A stretch of 64,000 nucleotides of DNA from Actinoallomurus sp040655075 (GCF_040655075.1 NZ_JBFAJC010000011.1:124001-188000), one strand, 5' to 3'. Counted from the stretch's first letter, positions 43,946 through 52,578 are shown. Notes: a model not told the origin generated them from the letters alone. Translations and numbers: made by a program.

Positions 43946-45040
43946 GTGCAACCGGTCCAGATCGTTGACTTGTTCGCCGGTCCTGGCGGACTTGACGTGG
44001 CAGCCGAGAAACTCGACGTCAAGACGGTCGGTGTGGAATGGGACGACGGAGCCTGCGCAACACGTTCTGCCGCCGGACTGTCCACCGTTAAAGGTGATGT
44101 CCGCGAGCTTGGACCGTCCGACTTCTCCGAAGCGGATGTGCTGGCAGGGGGCCCACCATGTCAGACTTTCACGGTTGCCGGTAATGGGGCTGGCCGCAGG
44201 GCGCTCGATGAGGTACTGAGATTCGCCAAACGTATGGTCGCCCGAGAAGATCGCAAGGAGATCGCTCAGGATCTCTCCGAGATGGACGAGGAGCGGACGC
44301 GGCTGGTATTGGAGCCCCTACGCTGGGCTCTTGAAGCGATCGACAGCCGCTGCCCTTATCAGGCGATCATTCTTGAGCAGGTCCCGGCAGTGCTCCCGGT
44401 GTGGAAAGTCTACCGAGAAGCTCTCGAAAATGAAGGTTATTCAGTGGCTTGCGGTATTTTGCGCACCGAGCAATACGGCGTTCCGCAGACCCGTAGGAGG
44501 GCTGTTTTGATCGCACGTATGGGCGGTGGAAGAGTTATCCTTCCTCAACCCACACATCAGGCGTACCGAAAGGGCGTCGGTCGGGGTACCGGAGACGATG
44601 AACTTCTACCATGGCGGACCATGGCGGATGCGCTTGATAGATCGTATCCATTTATTGTGATGTCGAATTATGGTACTGGTGGAAATCCCAAAGCTCGCGG
44701 CTATCGCAACTGCCAGGAGCCGTCAGCAACCGTGACAGGGAAGATTTTCCGTAACCGCATCCTCGCTGAGGACGGTAACGAAATTGGTCGCTTCTCCTCT
44801 AAGGAAGCGGGCCTCCTTCAAACGTTTCCTGCCGACTATCCATGGACGGGACGTGATGTGGGTCAACAGATCGGAAATGCCGTACCGCCTCGTTTGGCCA
44901 TGCACGTGATCTCTGCTGCATTCGGATGGGATCCTCCCACTGAGCAACGTTTGCAGAGTCTCGATACGTGGCGATCAGAAGAAATCTCGAAGTCAGAGAA
45001 TCCTGGCGACACGACCGTCGGTGAAATCCAATGCGTCTAA
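43946..45040 (+). CDS. DNA cytosine-5 methyltransferase 2
   Basis: 364 residues from the GTG at 43946 (GGAG 7 bases upstream). Motif I is VDLFAGPGGLDVA (from residue 7), catalytic Cys72 in GGPPCQTF, motif VI reads LEQVP (143-147) where ENV is usual, motif VIII QTRRRAVLIA, and the end has LLQTFPADYPW with QQIGNAVPPRLA. It is only distantly like the first methyltransferase. Its third codon positions use A and T more (stretches such as 44430-44760), so it probably arrived separately. Two enzymes may protect different or overlapping sites. Confidence 0.9.
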   Translation: MQPVQIVDLFAGPGGLDVAAEKLDVKTVGVEWDDGACATRSAAGLSTVKGDVRELGPSDFSEADVLAGGPPCQTFTVAGNGAGRRALDEVLRFAKRMVAREDRKEIAQDLSEMDEERTRLVLEPLRWALEAIDSRCPYQAIILEQVPAVLPVWKVYREALENEGYSVACGILRTEQYGVPQTRRRAVLIARMGGGRVILPQPTHQAYRKGVGRGTGDDELLPWRTMADALDRSYPFIVMSNYGTGGNPKARGYRNCQEPSATVTGKIFRNRILAEDGNEIGRFSSKEAGLLQTFPADYPWTGRDVGQQIGNAVPPRLAMHVISAAFGWDPPTEQRLQSLDTWRSEEISKSENPGDTTVGEIQCV

Positions 45041-45162
45041 TCCTTGTTTGTCCTGGTTAATGCGGTGTCGAGGCGGCTGGATGGCGATGTCGCTGACGGC
45101 AGCCCCGAAGGGTGATATGGAGTTCGGCGTTCTCGCTCTGCCTTTGATGCACTTGGTGTAAA

Positions 45163-45573
45163 TTACCGTGATCCATCCTTGAGGGTGGCAGTGAATGTCC
45201 GGCCGGCATGGCTGCCCGACCAGGTCAGCTCGCTTGCGAGCGCCCGGACCATGTAGAGGCCGCGGCCGCATTCGGACATGTCATCGACGTTCGGGATCGT
45301 CGGCTCCTTCGGGCCGCCCTGATCCGTTAAGGCGATCGTGGCGCTGTCCGGGCGGCGGCGCACTTCTACGATGAATCGGCCGTCAGGCCGGGCGGATGCC
45401 GTGTGACGGAGGGCGTTGGCCACGAACTCGCCGGTCACCAGTACAGCGTCGTCTAGGACCGGCATATCGGCGAGGAGGAAGGCGACGAATTCGCGGGCCG
45501 AGTGAGCGTGTTCGGCGATGCCTGGGAAGGCTCGTCGCCAGACCAGTTCGCAACCGACGGGGTAGACGTCCAT
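45163..45573 (-). CDS. ATP-binding protein of the RsbW-like HATPase family
   Basis: 136 residues from the ATG at 45573 (GGAGG 7 bases upstream). Small anti-sigma-factor-type GHKL domain: N-box TGEFVANALRHT, G1 box TDQGGP, G2 box GRGLYMVRAL. In actinomycetes such stand-alone domains are common beside XRE/DUF5753 regulators and DUF397 proteins, as here (genes at 45851 and 46711). It could bind a sigma factor or anti-sigma antagonist. Divergent from the XRE gene, sharing 277 bp of upstream DNA. Confidence 0.85.
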   Translation of the reverse strand: MDVYPVGCELVWRRAFPGIAEHAHSAREFVAFLLADMPVLDDAVLVTGEFVANALRHTASARPDGRFIVEVRRRPDSATIALTDQGGPKEPTIPNVDDMSECGRGLYMVRALASELTWSGSHAGRTFTATLKDGSR

Positions 45574-45850
45574 GACGAAGCCTCCATGCTCGTGGTGAAT
45601 GGAGCCGCGGCCCTGGGTGTCCCTCGCCCCACGCGAACCAGGGCCGCGGCTTGGCGGAGCGGTCCTGGGTGTCCACTTCGCCGGTGCGGCCACGCCGGTT
45701 CAAGCGCACAGCCGCACGGTCACGACCGGGAGCGCGTATGTTCCTGGCCGTCCCTCGAAACCGGCACATGCAGCGCTCCGTAGTCGTATGGTTACAGTCG
45801 CTCAGATCATGACTGAGCGCAAGTGCTTCGGAACAATATGTGAGGACGAG

Positions 45851-46693
45851 ATGCCGTACACGCCGACGATCGGTGGCCGTCAGCTGGCTCGGGAGCTTCG
45901 TCACCTGCGGGAGCAGGCCAAGATGACTGGCGAGCAGGCGGCCCGGACCCTGGACTGGGAGCAGTCGAAGGTCAGCCGGATGGAGAACGCGAAGATGCGG
46001 ATCACCTCCGGCGAGGTGATGGAGCTATGCGAGGCGTACGGCATTGCTGGCGAGAAGCGCGCTGAACTCATCAAGCTCGCCCGAGAGGCTCGAAAGAAGG
46101 GCTGGTGGCAGGAGTACGGCGACTACGTCAAAAAGGGGTTCATCGACTATCTGGCCTTCGAGGCCGAGGCGACCACCTACCGAGGCTACGAGGCCCAGCT
46201 CGTTCCCGGTCTATTCCAGACAGAGGACTATGCGCGCGCCATCTTCCGTACATGGTTCTCCGGTGAAGACGACATCGAGCGCGGCGTGGAAGCGCGTCTG
46301 GCCAGGCAAAGGCGCATCACAACGTCGACGCGGCCGCTACATGTTTGGGCCATCATCGAGGAGGCTGCGCTGCGGCGGATCGTCGGCGGTGCCGAGATCA
46401 TGAACGACCAGCTCGGCCGGCTGATCGAGCTCGGTCGACTCGCGAACGTGAGCATCCAGGTCCTGCCCTACCGAGCGGGGGTACATGCCGCGATCGATGG
46501 CCCCTTCGTCCTCCTCGCATTCGATGGCTACCCGGAGGTCCTTTACATCGAGCACCTTATGGGCTGTGTGTATTTGGAGAAGCCAGGCGAGACGGCGCGG
46601 GGTAGCGTGGTGTTCGATCACCTCAGGACGTCGGCGTTGAACACCAGCGACTCTGCGGCGCTGATTGAAGAGGTGCGCAAGCAGATGGCCTGA
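45851..46693 (+). CDS. XRE-family regulator with DUF5753 ligand-binding domain
   Basis: 280 residues from the ATG at 45851 with GAGGACGAG just upstream; ATG at 45809 is possible. HTH at about 6-62 (RELRHLREQAKMTGEQAARTL, QSKVSRMENAK). The DUF5753 part begins after YVKKGFIDYLAFEAEA and shows ETTYRGY-like and LVPGLFQTEDYAR motifs, then LHVWAIIEEAALRR and NVSIQVLPYRAGVH. It is followed 17 bp later by a DUF397 gene, the standard partner. Such Scr1/Scr2-like pairs affect antibiotic production or development in Streptomyces; the local target is not known. Confidence 0.92.
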   Translation: MPYTPTIGGRQLARELRHLREQAKMTGEQAARTLDWEQSKVSRMENAKMRITSGEVMELCEAYGIAGEKRAELIKLAREARKKGWWQEYGDYVKKGFIDYLAFEAEATTYRGYEAQLVPGLFQTEDYARAIFRTWFSGEDDIERGVEARLARQRRITTSTRPLHVWAIIEEAALRRIVGGAEIMNDQLGRLIELGRLANVSIQVLPYRAGVHAAIDGPFVLLAFDGYPEVLYIEHLMGCVYLEKPGETARGSVVFDHLRTSALNTSDSAALIEEVRKQMA

Positions 46694-46710
46694 TCAGAGA
46701 GGACCTGCGG

Positions 46711-46923
46711 ATGACGAGTCTGGATCTTGCCCGCAAGGCCTGGCGTAAGAGCCGTCGTAGTGGGCATGGCGGTAACTGTGTGGAGATCGCGGTGGCCTGG
46801 CGCAGGAGCACGCGAAGCGGGCAAGGCGGTAACTGCGTCGAGGCTGCAATATTGGCGCCGATGACGGCGGACGCTTTCTCGGGGCACCGTCACAAGTCGA
46901 GGCCGGAGAGCTCCGCGCCATAA
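46711..46923 (+). CDS. DUF397 protein with an internal tandem repeat of the family motif
   Basis: 70 residues from the ATG at 46711 (GAGAGGA upstream). DUF397 proteins normally contain one WRKSSRSGxxGNCVEVA motif followed by RDSKDP and a W-x-x-F end. Here the first motif occurs twice, WRKSRRSGHGGNCVEIA and WRRSTRSGQGGNCVEAA, 17 residues apart, and the RDSKDP half is missing. Either the protein has an unusual double motif or unequal recombination has fused two copies. It is coupled to the XRE/DUF5753 gene upstream. Confidence 0.8.
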   Translation: MTSLDLARKAWRKSRRSGHGGNCVEIAVAWRRSTRSGQGGNCVEAAILAPMTADAFSGHRHKSRPESSAP

Positions 46924-47022
46924 GGGTGTTGATCATTCATCGACAACTGGCGGCTACCGATTCCTTGTATCAGGGCGGCTAACAGTATCGACTGCCCCTG
47001 ACATCTTATGGAGGAGCGTCAA

Positions 47023-47277
47023 CTACTCGAGCCTGCGGAGCACGATATACCAGTTCGGCTTGCCGGCGTTTTCGATTTGATCGAGCTTCCAGGTCTGGTC
47101 GCGCACCGGAAACGTATCGCCTAGGCCTAGGGTATAGTGCCGCGTCTCGTCGGTCGACACTGACAAATAGACCTCTTTCGTGCCGTCTGATAGAAGGGTG
47201 GCATTGAAGGCGCTGAAGCTGCCGAGATCGGTATTTACCTGAATGCCGTTGCGAAGCCCGATTTCGCCGTGTTTCAT
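47023..47277 (-). CDS. DUF6406-like small protein, candidate immunity protein
   Basis: 84 residues from the ATG at 47277. Beta-rich: IGLRNGIQVNTDLGSFSAF, YLSVSTDETRHYTLGLGDTFPVRDQTWKLDQI, ending WYIVLRRLE. The GDTFPVRDQTW block matches the DUF6406 pattern as I remember it. It starts 2 bp after the stop of the calpain-like toxin candidate and on the same strand, the classical place for an immunity protein. Direct inhibition of the protease domain is inference. Confidence 0.7.
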   Translation of the reverse strand: MKHGEIGLRNGIQVNTDLGSFSAFNATLLSDGTKEVYLSVSTDETRHYTLGLGDTFPVRDQTWKLDQIENAGKPNWYIVLRRLE

Positions 47278-47279
47278 CG

Positions 47280-48749
47280 TTATCCCAGCGTGGTGTAACG
47301 TTGCCGCATGTTGGCCCTGAATTCTTTGGCCGTCATGGGTGTTGGGTGGTCTTTATTGTAAGGGTTGCGTAGGTGGATGCGCCCGTCTGCGGTCGCCTTG
47401 GTAACCTCATAGGCGTGTCCGCTGACGAGGTTATGCGGAAGACGTTTCTCGTTAGACCGCAGATCCCTGGTCCCGATGAGGATTGGCTTATTCTCTGAAA
47501 GTTGCGCGCGAAATTCATCGAGGATCTGCCGATCTGGACTGCGGCCTCGCGCGTCATATGAATCAGGGACGTCCCAGGTTCGCGCTGGAAATCCGGTCAG
47601 CTGAGTGAGTAGCTCGGCACGGTCGCTAGGATGGCTTCCCTTGTTCATGCGGACGTAACCGGTCGGCGGCTCTTCGTCTGGCTGGATGACTTTCCAACGT
47701 TCTTCCCATTTCTGTTTGCGTTCGTCACTCCAGATCTGGTCAATGCCGGCGACCGCCTTCTCGAGCACGGGAGCCCATGCTGCTCCAGTCTCATTAGAAT
47801 CGGCAAAGGATGGTCGGTCAGGGTTGGCCTCGAAGACCGGAAATTCTGGTGTGACCGTCAGGGTGATGGTGTGCCCGGTCGGCTCGTAGCATAGGCTTGA
47901 AGACGAGAACTTCGCATCGTGGAGACGTACCTCATAATTGCCTTCACCGGTCTCCCGAACGCATTCTCTGATCGCCTCTGGGTGATGGGCAGCGACCGCT
48001 CCGAATGTAGCGATGATGCCGCAGTCGCCGAGCGCTCCCTGCTGAGCCTGCTCTCGCCTCGGTTTGCCGTCGAAGAGCGGTGTGCGGATACCATCCGGCC
48101 TATCAAGCGGTGTTCCGTAGCGATCTGGAATCATGAGCGGAAACTCGTGCGGGTCTTGAAACTCTGGCCGATCGACGATGCTGGCCAGCTCTCCAGATTG
48201 ATCACTCGAGTCGAGCCTTTTGATCGACCGCTTTATGTTGTCGAGCAGACCTCGCTCTGCGATACCCTCGTCGGAATCGCCGATCAACGGTGCATCGTTG
48301 CGGCTTCCACTCGTCGTCTCCCGCTCATCGAGGCCATCCGCACCCGTTGCCGCGTCGAAGGATTGTTGTTCGTTCGGCAGTAGGACCCCATCGACCTCGT
48401 CGACGACTGCCCAGCTTCCGTCGACGTCCATGTTCTGGGCGGGGGAGTCTGATGGTTCACCCGGCTCGGAGACTTCGCCCTCCGGCCCGGCCGGTGCGTC
48501 GGATCTGTCTTTAGTAAGGGTGGCATCCTGCTCAGCGGTCGACTGCTCGGATAGCTGGGTCGTCTCTGGCTTGCTGCGTGGAGAATCATTTCTGCTGGCG
48601 GCGGCTGCCTCGCGGCGGCTGTCAGCGCGAGACGGGAAGCCCTCCGCACCGGGCCTGTCCGGAGGGAGTGTTCGGCGTGCAGCCGGAGGGTTCTCCTCGA
48701 TTTTCTCGGTCTCTGCGTCAGAGCCCGTACTGACGCGGTCAATGGCCAT
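47280..48749 (-). CDS. Polymorphic-toxin-like protein with C-terminal calpain-like (C2) cysteine protease domain
   Basis: 489 residues. The first 200 are disordered and acidic, with the motif LPPDRPGAEGFPSRAD at about 28-43 that also opens the protein at 53181-54245. The C-terminal 280 residues have the calpain-type triad: Cys in QGALGDCGIIATFGAV (near 241), His in VSGHAYEVT (near 441) and Asn in LRNPYN (near 458). The domain may be an effector whose entry route is set by the shared N-terminus. It is followed by a small immunity candidate 2 bp downstream. No signal peptide or secretion motif is seen, so export (for example by a type VII or Esx route) is inference. Confidence 0.8.
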   Translation of the reverse strand: MAIDRVSTGSDAETEKIEENPPAARRTLPPDRPGAEGFPSRADSRREAAAASRNDSPRSKPETTQLSEQSTAEQDATLTKDRSDAPAGPEGEVSEPGEPSDSPAQNMDVDGSWAVVDEVDGVLLPNEQQSFDAATGADGLDERETTSGSRNDAPLIGDSDEGIAERGLLDNIKRSIKRLDSSDQSGELASIVDRPEFQDPHEFPLMIPDRYGTPLDRPDGIRTPLFDGKPRREQAQQGALGDCGIIATFGAVAAHHPEAIRECVRETGEGNYEVRLHDAKFSSSSLCYEPTGHTITLTVTPEFPVFEANPDRPSFADSNETGAAWAPVLEKAVAGIDQIWSDERKQKWEERWKVIQPDEEPPTGYVRMNKGSHPSDRAELLTQLTGFPARTWDVPDSYDARGRSPDRQILDEFRAQLSENKPILIGTRDLRSNEKRLPHNLVSGHAYEVTKATADGRIHLRNPYNKDHPTPMTAKEFRANMRQRYTTLG

Positions 48750-48773
48750 CCGTGACCTCGCTGATCATCACGC

Positions 48774-48785
48774 CGCCACCCCCGG
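48774..48785. repeat. Shared upstream 12-mer of the two toxin-like genes (copy 1)
   Basis: CGCCACCCCCGG lies 25 bp upstream of the calpain-like gene and recurs at 54270-54281, 25 bp upstream of the second toxin-like gene. Together with the similar N-termini it shows that promoter and 5' part were duplicated while the 3' part was exchanged. Confidence 0.6.
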
Positions 48786-48859
48786 ACGCCGACGCTACCG
48801 TGTTGACGGAGGGCTTGACCATGCCGGAAGACGGACAAGCGAGGGCACAACGGTGCTGC

Positions 48860-49582
48860 CTATGACAAGTGCCGGGGCCAGACTGCGAGCGAGTGGTCTT
48901 GGTCCGTGACGGCAACATCCGCGACGATGCACGTCGCGTTGTCTCGGTGCCGGCTCAGGGGTTCCAGGGCAAGCAGGGAGGCCACGGCTGTCTCTGGCGA
49001 TCGCTCCTGGCTCAGTACCGTGTGTAGGGTCTCGGGGCTGAGCGGCATCCCCAGTCCATCGCTGCACACCATGTAACGGTCACCAGCGCGAACGTTCCGC
49101 AGAGAGACCGCTGGGTCGGGATCCATCTCGGTATACAGCGATCGACACGGCATAAAGGGGGCGTCGATCATTTCAAAGGGCATGCCCAAGACGCACCTGC
49201 GGTCGCCAACGGCGATCTGGAACATCACGCCGTCGCGCACCATGAAGGCAAGCGTGTTGCCGATATGGGCGAGGCCCAAGTGACCGTGGGCCAGCACCAG
49301 CGCGGTCATGCTGGCTTGCATAGCGTGCCCTTGCTCGGCGGCCAGGGCCTTCAGTCCGCGATGGGCCCGTTGGAAGATCGCCAGTGCGGCCTCGTCGGCG
49401 TTGCGACTGGTGCCGGCGGCGGCAAAGCAGCGGGCGGCGTCGACCGCGACCTTGCCACTGAGCTCTCCGCCTTCCCCTAGACCCTCGGCTACGGCCAGCA
49501 CAGTGGGAGCGGCATAGACGGCATCTCGGTTGGTCGAGGCTTTGGAGCCGCTGACCGAGCCTGCGGCGAAAGAAAACCACAC
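48860..49582 (-). CDS. PP2C-like protein phosphatase, possibly frameshifted at its 5' end
   Basis: 240 residues from the GTG at 49582. PPM/PP2C pattern: NRDAVYAAPTVLAVAEGLGEGG (normally DGMGG, so the first metal Asp is Glu here), MTALVLAHGHLGLAHIGNT, VCSDGLGMPLSPETL and the closing HRDNATCIVADV (DN for the second metal). The upstream +1 frame holds a natural-looking start MSDPVMATQRHTVRVVF, which would join after a one-base change near 49575, so the true N-terminus may be lost. Its last 45 codons have a decayed copy at 57711-57845. The substrate could be a kinase such as those in the window. Confidence 0.75.
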   Translation of the reverse strand: MWFSFAAGSVSGSKASTNRDAVYAAPTVLAVAEGLGEGGELSGKVAVDAARCFAAAGTSRNADEAALAIFQRAHRGLKALAAEQGHAMQASMTALVLAHGHLGLAHIGNTLAFMVRDGVMFQIAVGDRRCVLGMPFEMIDAPFMPCRSLYTEMDPDPAVSLRNVRAGDRYMVCSDGLGMPLSPETLHTVLSQERSPETAVASLLALEPLSRHRDNATCIVADVAVTDQDHSLAVWPRHLS

Positions 49583-49997
49583 GTACGGTGTGACGCTGCG
49601 TCGCCATCACAGGATCGGACATCCTGCGTCTTTCCTGATCGTGCTGCTCGCTGATCGGCTTGTCGACCAGATCGTCGATGATCGACAGCCATGGTTCCCC
49701 CCTTCGCAGGCGGTAGGCATCGGGGATCGCTTCGACGCCCGTACATGGCTGGGGAGCTCCGCGACACGAGCGCTCGGGCGCGGCCGAGCGGCGTGGAGTG
49801 AGCATTGAGCAGCGTGATCGGATTCTTCGTACCTTCGCGCAGTCGGCCCGCCATCGACGATGACGTGATCGTTGTCGCCGAGTGCTTTCGCGTGGTCGAG
49901 CTCGTTGATCCCGGCCGGTCCTGACCGCTGAGGCTGGCCGGGAGCCGGATTGCGCAAAGTGCTGTGACTCGGGCGTATCGGATGGATACTCGCGTTC
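49583..49997. other. Gene-poor stretch, probable remnants
   Basis: No intact gene. On the minus strand a frame reading AIPDAYRLRRGEPWLSIIDDL then VDKPISEQHDQERRRMSDPV runs into the 5' end of the phosphatase gene, so part of this DNA may be an old upstream coding region. The rest (49800-49990) shows nothing I can support. Confidence 0.4.
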
Positions 49998-50450
49998 ATG
50001 AGGTTCCGTGCGACGGTGCAACTCGACGGTAAGACGGCGACGGGGATCAACGTTCCGGATGAGGTCGTGGAAGGACTCGGGAGTGGTAAGCGGGCCCGGG
50101 TGAAGGTCACGATCAACGGCCACGAGTACTCGACGACGTTCGGAAGCATGCGCGGGGTGACCAAGATTCCGGTCAGTGCCGAGCATCGGAAGGCGGCCGG
50201 GCTCGCAGCCGGTGACGAGGTGGACGTCGAGGTCGAGCTCGACGACTCTCCGCAGGAACTCGCCGTACCGGCCGATCTCGCGGATGCGCTGAAGACCGAG
50301 GCGGAGGCGCAGCGGTGCTTCGACGGGCTGTCGCCCTCCCGCAGGAAGGCGTACGTGACTTGGATCGAGCAGGCGAAGAAGGCCGAGACGCGGGAGCGTC
50401 GCGTCGCTCAGGCGGTCGAAGAGCTGCGCGAAGGTCGCCCTCGGCGCTGA
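49998..50450 (+). CDS. YdeI/OmpD-associated family protein with DUF1905 domain
   Basis: 150 residues. DUF1905 beta-barrel at the N-terminus (MRFRATVQLDGKTATGINVPDEV, HEYSTTFGSMRG) followed by the helical YdeI-type tail FDGLSPSRRKAYVTWIEQAKKAETRERRV. Members are small cytoplasmic proteins with no proven biochemical role, some linked to bacteriocin tolerance in E. coli. It is a monocistronic unit. Confidence 0.88.
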   Translation: MRFRATVQLDGKTATGINVPDEVVEGLGSGKRARVKVTINGHEYSTTFGSMRGVTKIPVSAEHRKAAGLAAGDEVDVEVELDDSPQELAVPADLADALKTEAEAQRCFDGLSPSRRKAYVTWIEQAKKAETRERRVAQAVEELREGRPRR

Positions 50451-50608
50451 GCCGCCTCCCGTTTCCACACTCCGACCGCGGCGAGGGCCAAGCCCGACGT
50501 GCTCATCGATCCATAGGCCGGCGCACGCGGGGTTGCGGCAAATGGCGTGAACCGAGCAGGCGGCTCACTCGTCGGATCAACGTTCGTGATCTCGACGGAA
50601 GGTGCACG

Positions 50609-51002
50609 ATGGACGCGGCGCGTGGGGCGGAGCTGGTGGCTCGCATGTTCGGCGAGGGGCACGGCCTGGCCTGCCGGCTCGACGGTGGCGTCGTCGAGCT
50701 CCCAGATGCCGGCCTGCGGTTCGCGGTGGAGACCCCGGATCTGTAGCCCAACGCGGGTGCCGATCGGAGTGAACCATCCCGCGTGGGGCGAGGTGTTCGC
50801 CTGGGACCAGGCCGTTGGCGTCGGCGGGGGTGACCGGTATCCGGTGGTCGCCGCCGCGTACGACTGGCTGCACAACGTCTTCCCGGTGTGTACGGTCCTG
50901 AAGCTCGCCGCCCGCCTTGGTCTTCAGCCCGTCGATGCCTTCGAGCGGTTCGGCGCGGAGCAGACCCTCAGCACCGCCCGGCTGCACACGTTCAAAATTT
51001 GA
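50609..51002 (+). pseudogene. Probable frameshifted small gene of unknown function
   Basis: Two frames fit end to end. From the ATG at 50609 there are 45 codons (ELVARMFGEGHGLACRLDGG, LRFAVETPDL) and a stop at 50746. The +1 frame then continues with VNHPAWGEVFAWDQAVGVGG, YPVVAAAYDWLHNVFPVCTVL and a stop at 51002. The pieces have the composition of one globular protein, and a single-base change near 50740 would join them. I recognise no family. Two overlapping short genes would be the alternative. Confidence 0.45.
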
Positions 51003-51021
51003 AAGACCTAGTGGAGGCCCG

Positions 51022-51510
51022 ATGCCGTTGCTCGTGCGCCTGCGGCCCAACGGGCCGTACGTGCTGTTCACGCTGATCGCCGTCGCAGCGGTGGTGTTCG
51101 GGGTGACCCGGCCCGACCTGATGGGAGTGCTGATCGCAGTCAGTGGCGTCGTGTCGCTGGCGGCGTTCGGTGGTCCGATCATCGTCAGCACGGTGTGTCG
51201 GGTACCGGTGGTGGCGGTCGACGAGAGTGGGATCCGCTTCCCGCTGATGGGCGTGCGGTTGAGCTGGGGCGAGGTGGCCTCGGTCACGCGCAGTGTCGCC
51301 CTGCGCGGCAAGACGTCAACCCCGGTGTTGCTGATCGTTCCCGCCGAACCGGAGGACGTCGTCCGCCGCGCACTGCCGTGGCTGCGCCGGGAGGCACGCG
51401 GCAACATGGCTCGGTACGGCACCCCGATCGTCCTGTCTGATCTGTCCCTCGACCACTCGATCGACGACATCGTCACCGCCGTACGTCGTCGGCGGCCGGC
51501 AACGGCTTGA
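51022..51510 (+). CDS. Small membrane protein with two N-terminal transmembrane helices
   Basis: 162 residues from the ATG at 51022 (GGAGG 4 bases upstream). Two hydrophobic helices (about 12-30 and 33-55) are followed by a soluble domain VAVDESGIRFPLMGVRLSWGE, VASVTRSVALRGKTSTPVLLI, of PH-like strand pattern, as in STM3941-type membrane proteins. Function unknown. It follows the broken gene upstream by 19 bp. Confidence 0.8.
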   Translation: MPLLVRLRPNGPYVLFTLIAVAAVVFGVTRPDLMGVLIAVSGVVSLAAFGGPIIVSTVCRVPVVAVDESGIRFPLMGVRLSWGEVASVTRSVALRGKTSTPVLLIVPAEPEDVVRRALPWLRREARGNMARYGTPIVLSDLSLDHSIDDIVTAVRRRRPATA

Positions 51511-51960
51511 GCGCGTTGTAGCCGCGCCGGGCGCAGTAGGGGCGCGACTTGGGTCGGCGTCCTGACCGCCGAGACCGACCGGGTGTTTTGACGAGCTGAC
51601 GTGGTGTTGGCGCGGACGGTACGGAGACTGGTGATCAGGAACTCCGCGCGACGATGCGGGGCGGTGAAGTTGGCAGTGCGGAGTATCGATCTCACCGATC
51701 AGGCGGATTACGGTTGGCAGTGAACGTCGCATGAGGGAGCAATGGACCCTAACCTCCTTCGGTGACTGGTCAGCTTCCTTGCATCCAGGCCCTCGGCTGC
51801 GCCCTGCATTTCCCGCCACCACACCACGGCATCGAGCACACCATCTATTGGCGGAACTGGCGAGATCGCCACCGCGCCCGCTGGCACCACCAACGAACTG
51901 CCTCCGCCAACCACCCCGGCACGCATACCCGCAGCTCACCTAATGAAATGCGCTGCCGCA
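51511..51960. other. Intergenic region, no gene seen
   Basis: 450 bp without a frame I can support. Short open stretches on both strands are arginine/proline-rich shadow-type sequence. A minus-strand stretch around 51510-51560 reads RPKSRPYCARRGYNALKPL and could be the end of a lost gene. Confidence 0.4.
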
Positions 51961-52578
51961 CTAGAGATCGGCTGAATCGCCCACCGGTATGCGGGCGTAG
52001 TCGGTCTCCTCCTCGTCGAGCCACTCGTCGAAGTACTCCAGACCGATCGTGCTGAGCTGGATGTCGTGGATCGGGAACGCCCGGGCCGGCCGGACGCCGC
52101 GGACGAAGGCGATAGCCTCGCCGATCTTCACCCAGGGGCCGGATGCCGGGACCAGTAGGGTGTCGACCTCGTCGGTGGGGACGAAGAGGGAGTCTCCCGG
52201 GTGGTAGAGGCCGTCCACGATGAACCCGAGGTTCGGGCAGCCGGGCAGTCCGTCGATGACCTCGGCGTGAACGCCGCCCACGGCTTTCACGGTGAAGCCG
52301 GCGGCGGTGAAGGTCTCGCCCGCGGCGACCGCGACCGCTCCCTCGCCGAGCTCGGCAGCCAGTGCCGCATGGGTGTGGATGGTCAGTGTTGGGTTGGCCG
52401 CCCGGGCGGCCTTGAGTGCCTCGACGTCGATGTGGTCGGGGTGCTCGTGGGAGACGAGCACGGCCGTGGCTTCGGACAGCGCCGCCTCCGCATCGGAGAA
52501 GGTACCCGGATCGATTACCAGCACCCGATCGCCGTCCTGGACGCGCACACAGGCGTGTCCGAAATTCGTCAATTTCAC
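51961..52578 (-). CDS. MBL-fold metal-dependent hydrolase
   Basis: 205 residues from the ATG at 52578. Metallo-beta-lactamase fold of the UlaG/YcjY-like short type: first histidine in NFGHACV, metal motif SHEHPDHID (H-x-H-x-D-H), then GGVHAEV and the late GDSLFVP and FPIHD for the second metal site. Cytoplasmic, no signal peptide. Substrate unknown; related proteins cleave phosphoesters or lactones. Single gene. Confidence 0.9.
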   Translation of the reverse strand: MKLTNFGHACVRVQDGDRVLVIDPGTFSDAEAALSEATAVLVSHEHPDHIDVEALKAARAANPTLTIHTHAALAAELGEGAVAVAAGETFTAAGFTVKAVGGVHAEVIDGLPGCPNLGFIVDGLYHPGDSLFVPTDEVDTLLVPASGPWVKIGEAIAFVRGVRPARAFPIHDIQLSTIGLEYFDEWLDEEETDYARIPVGDSADL

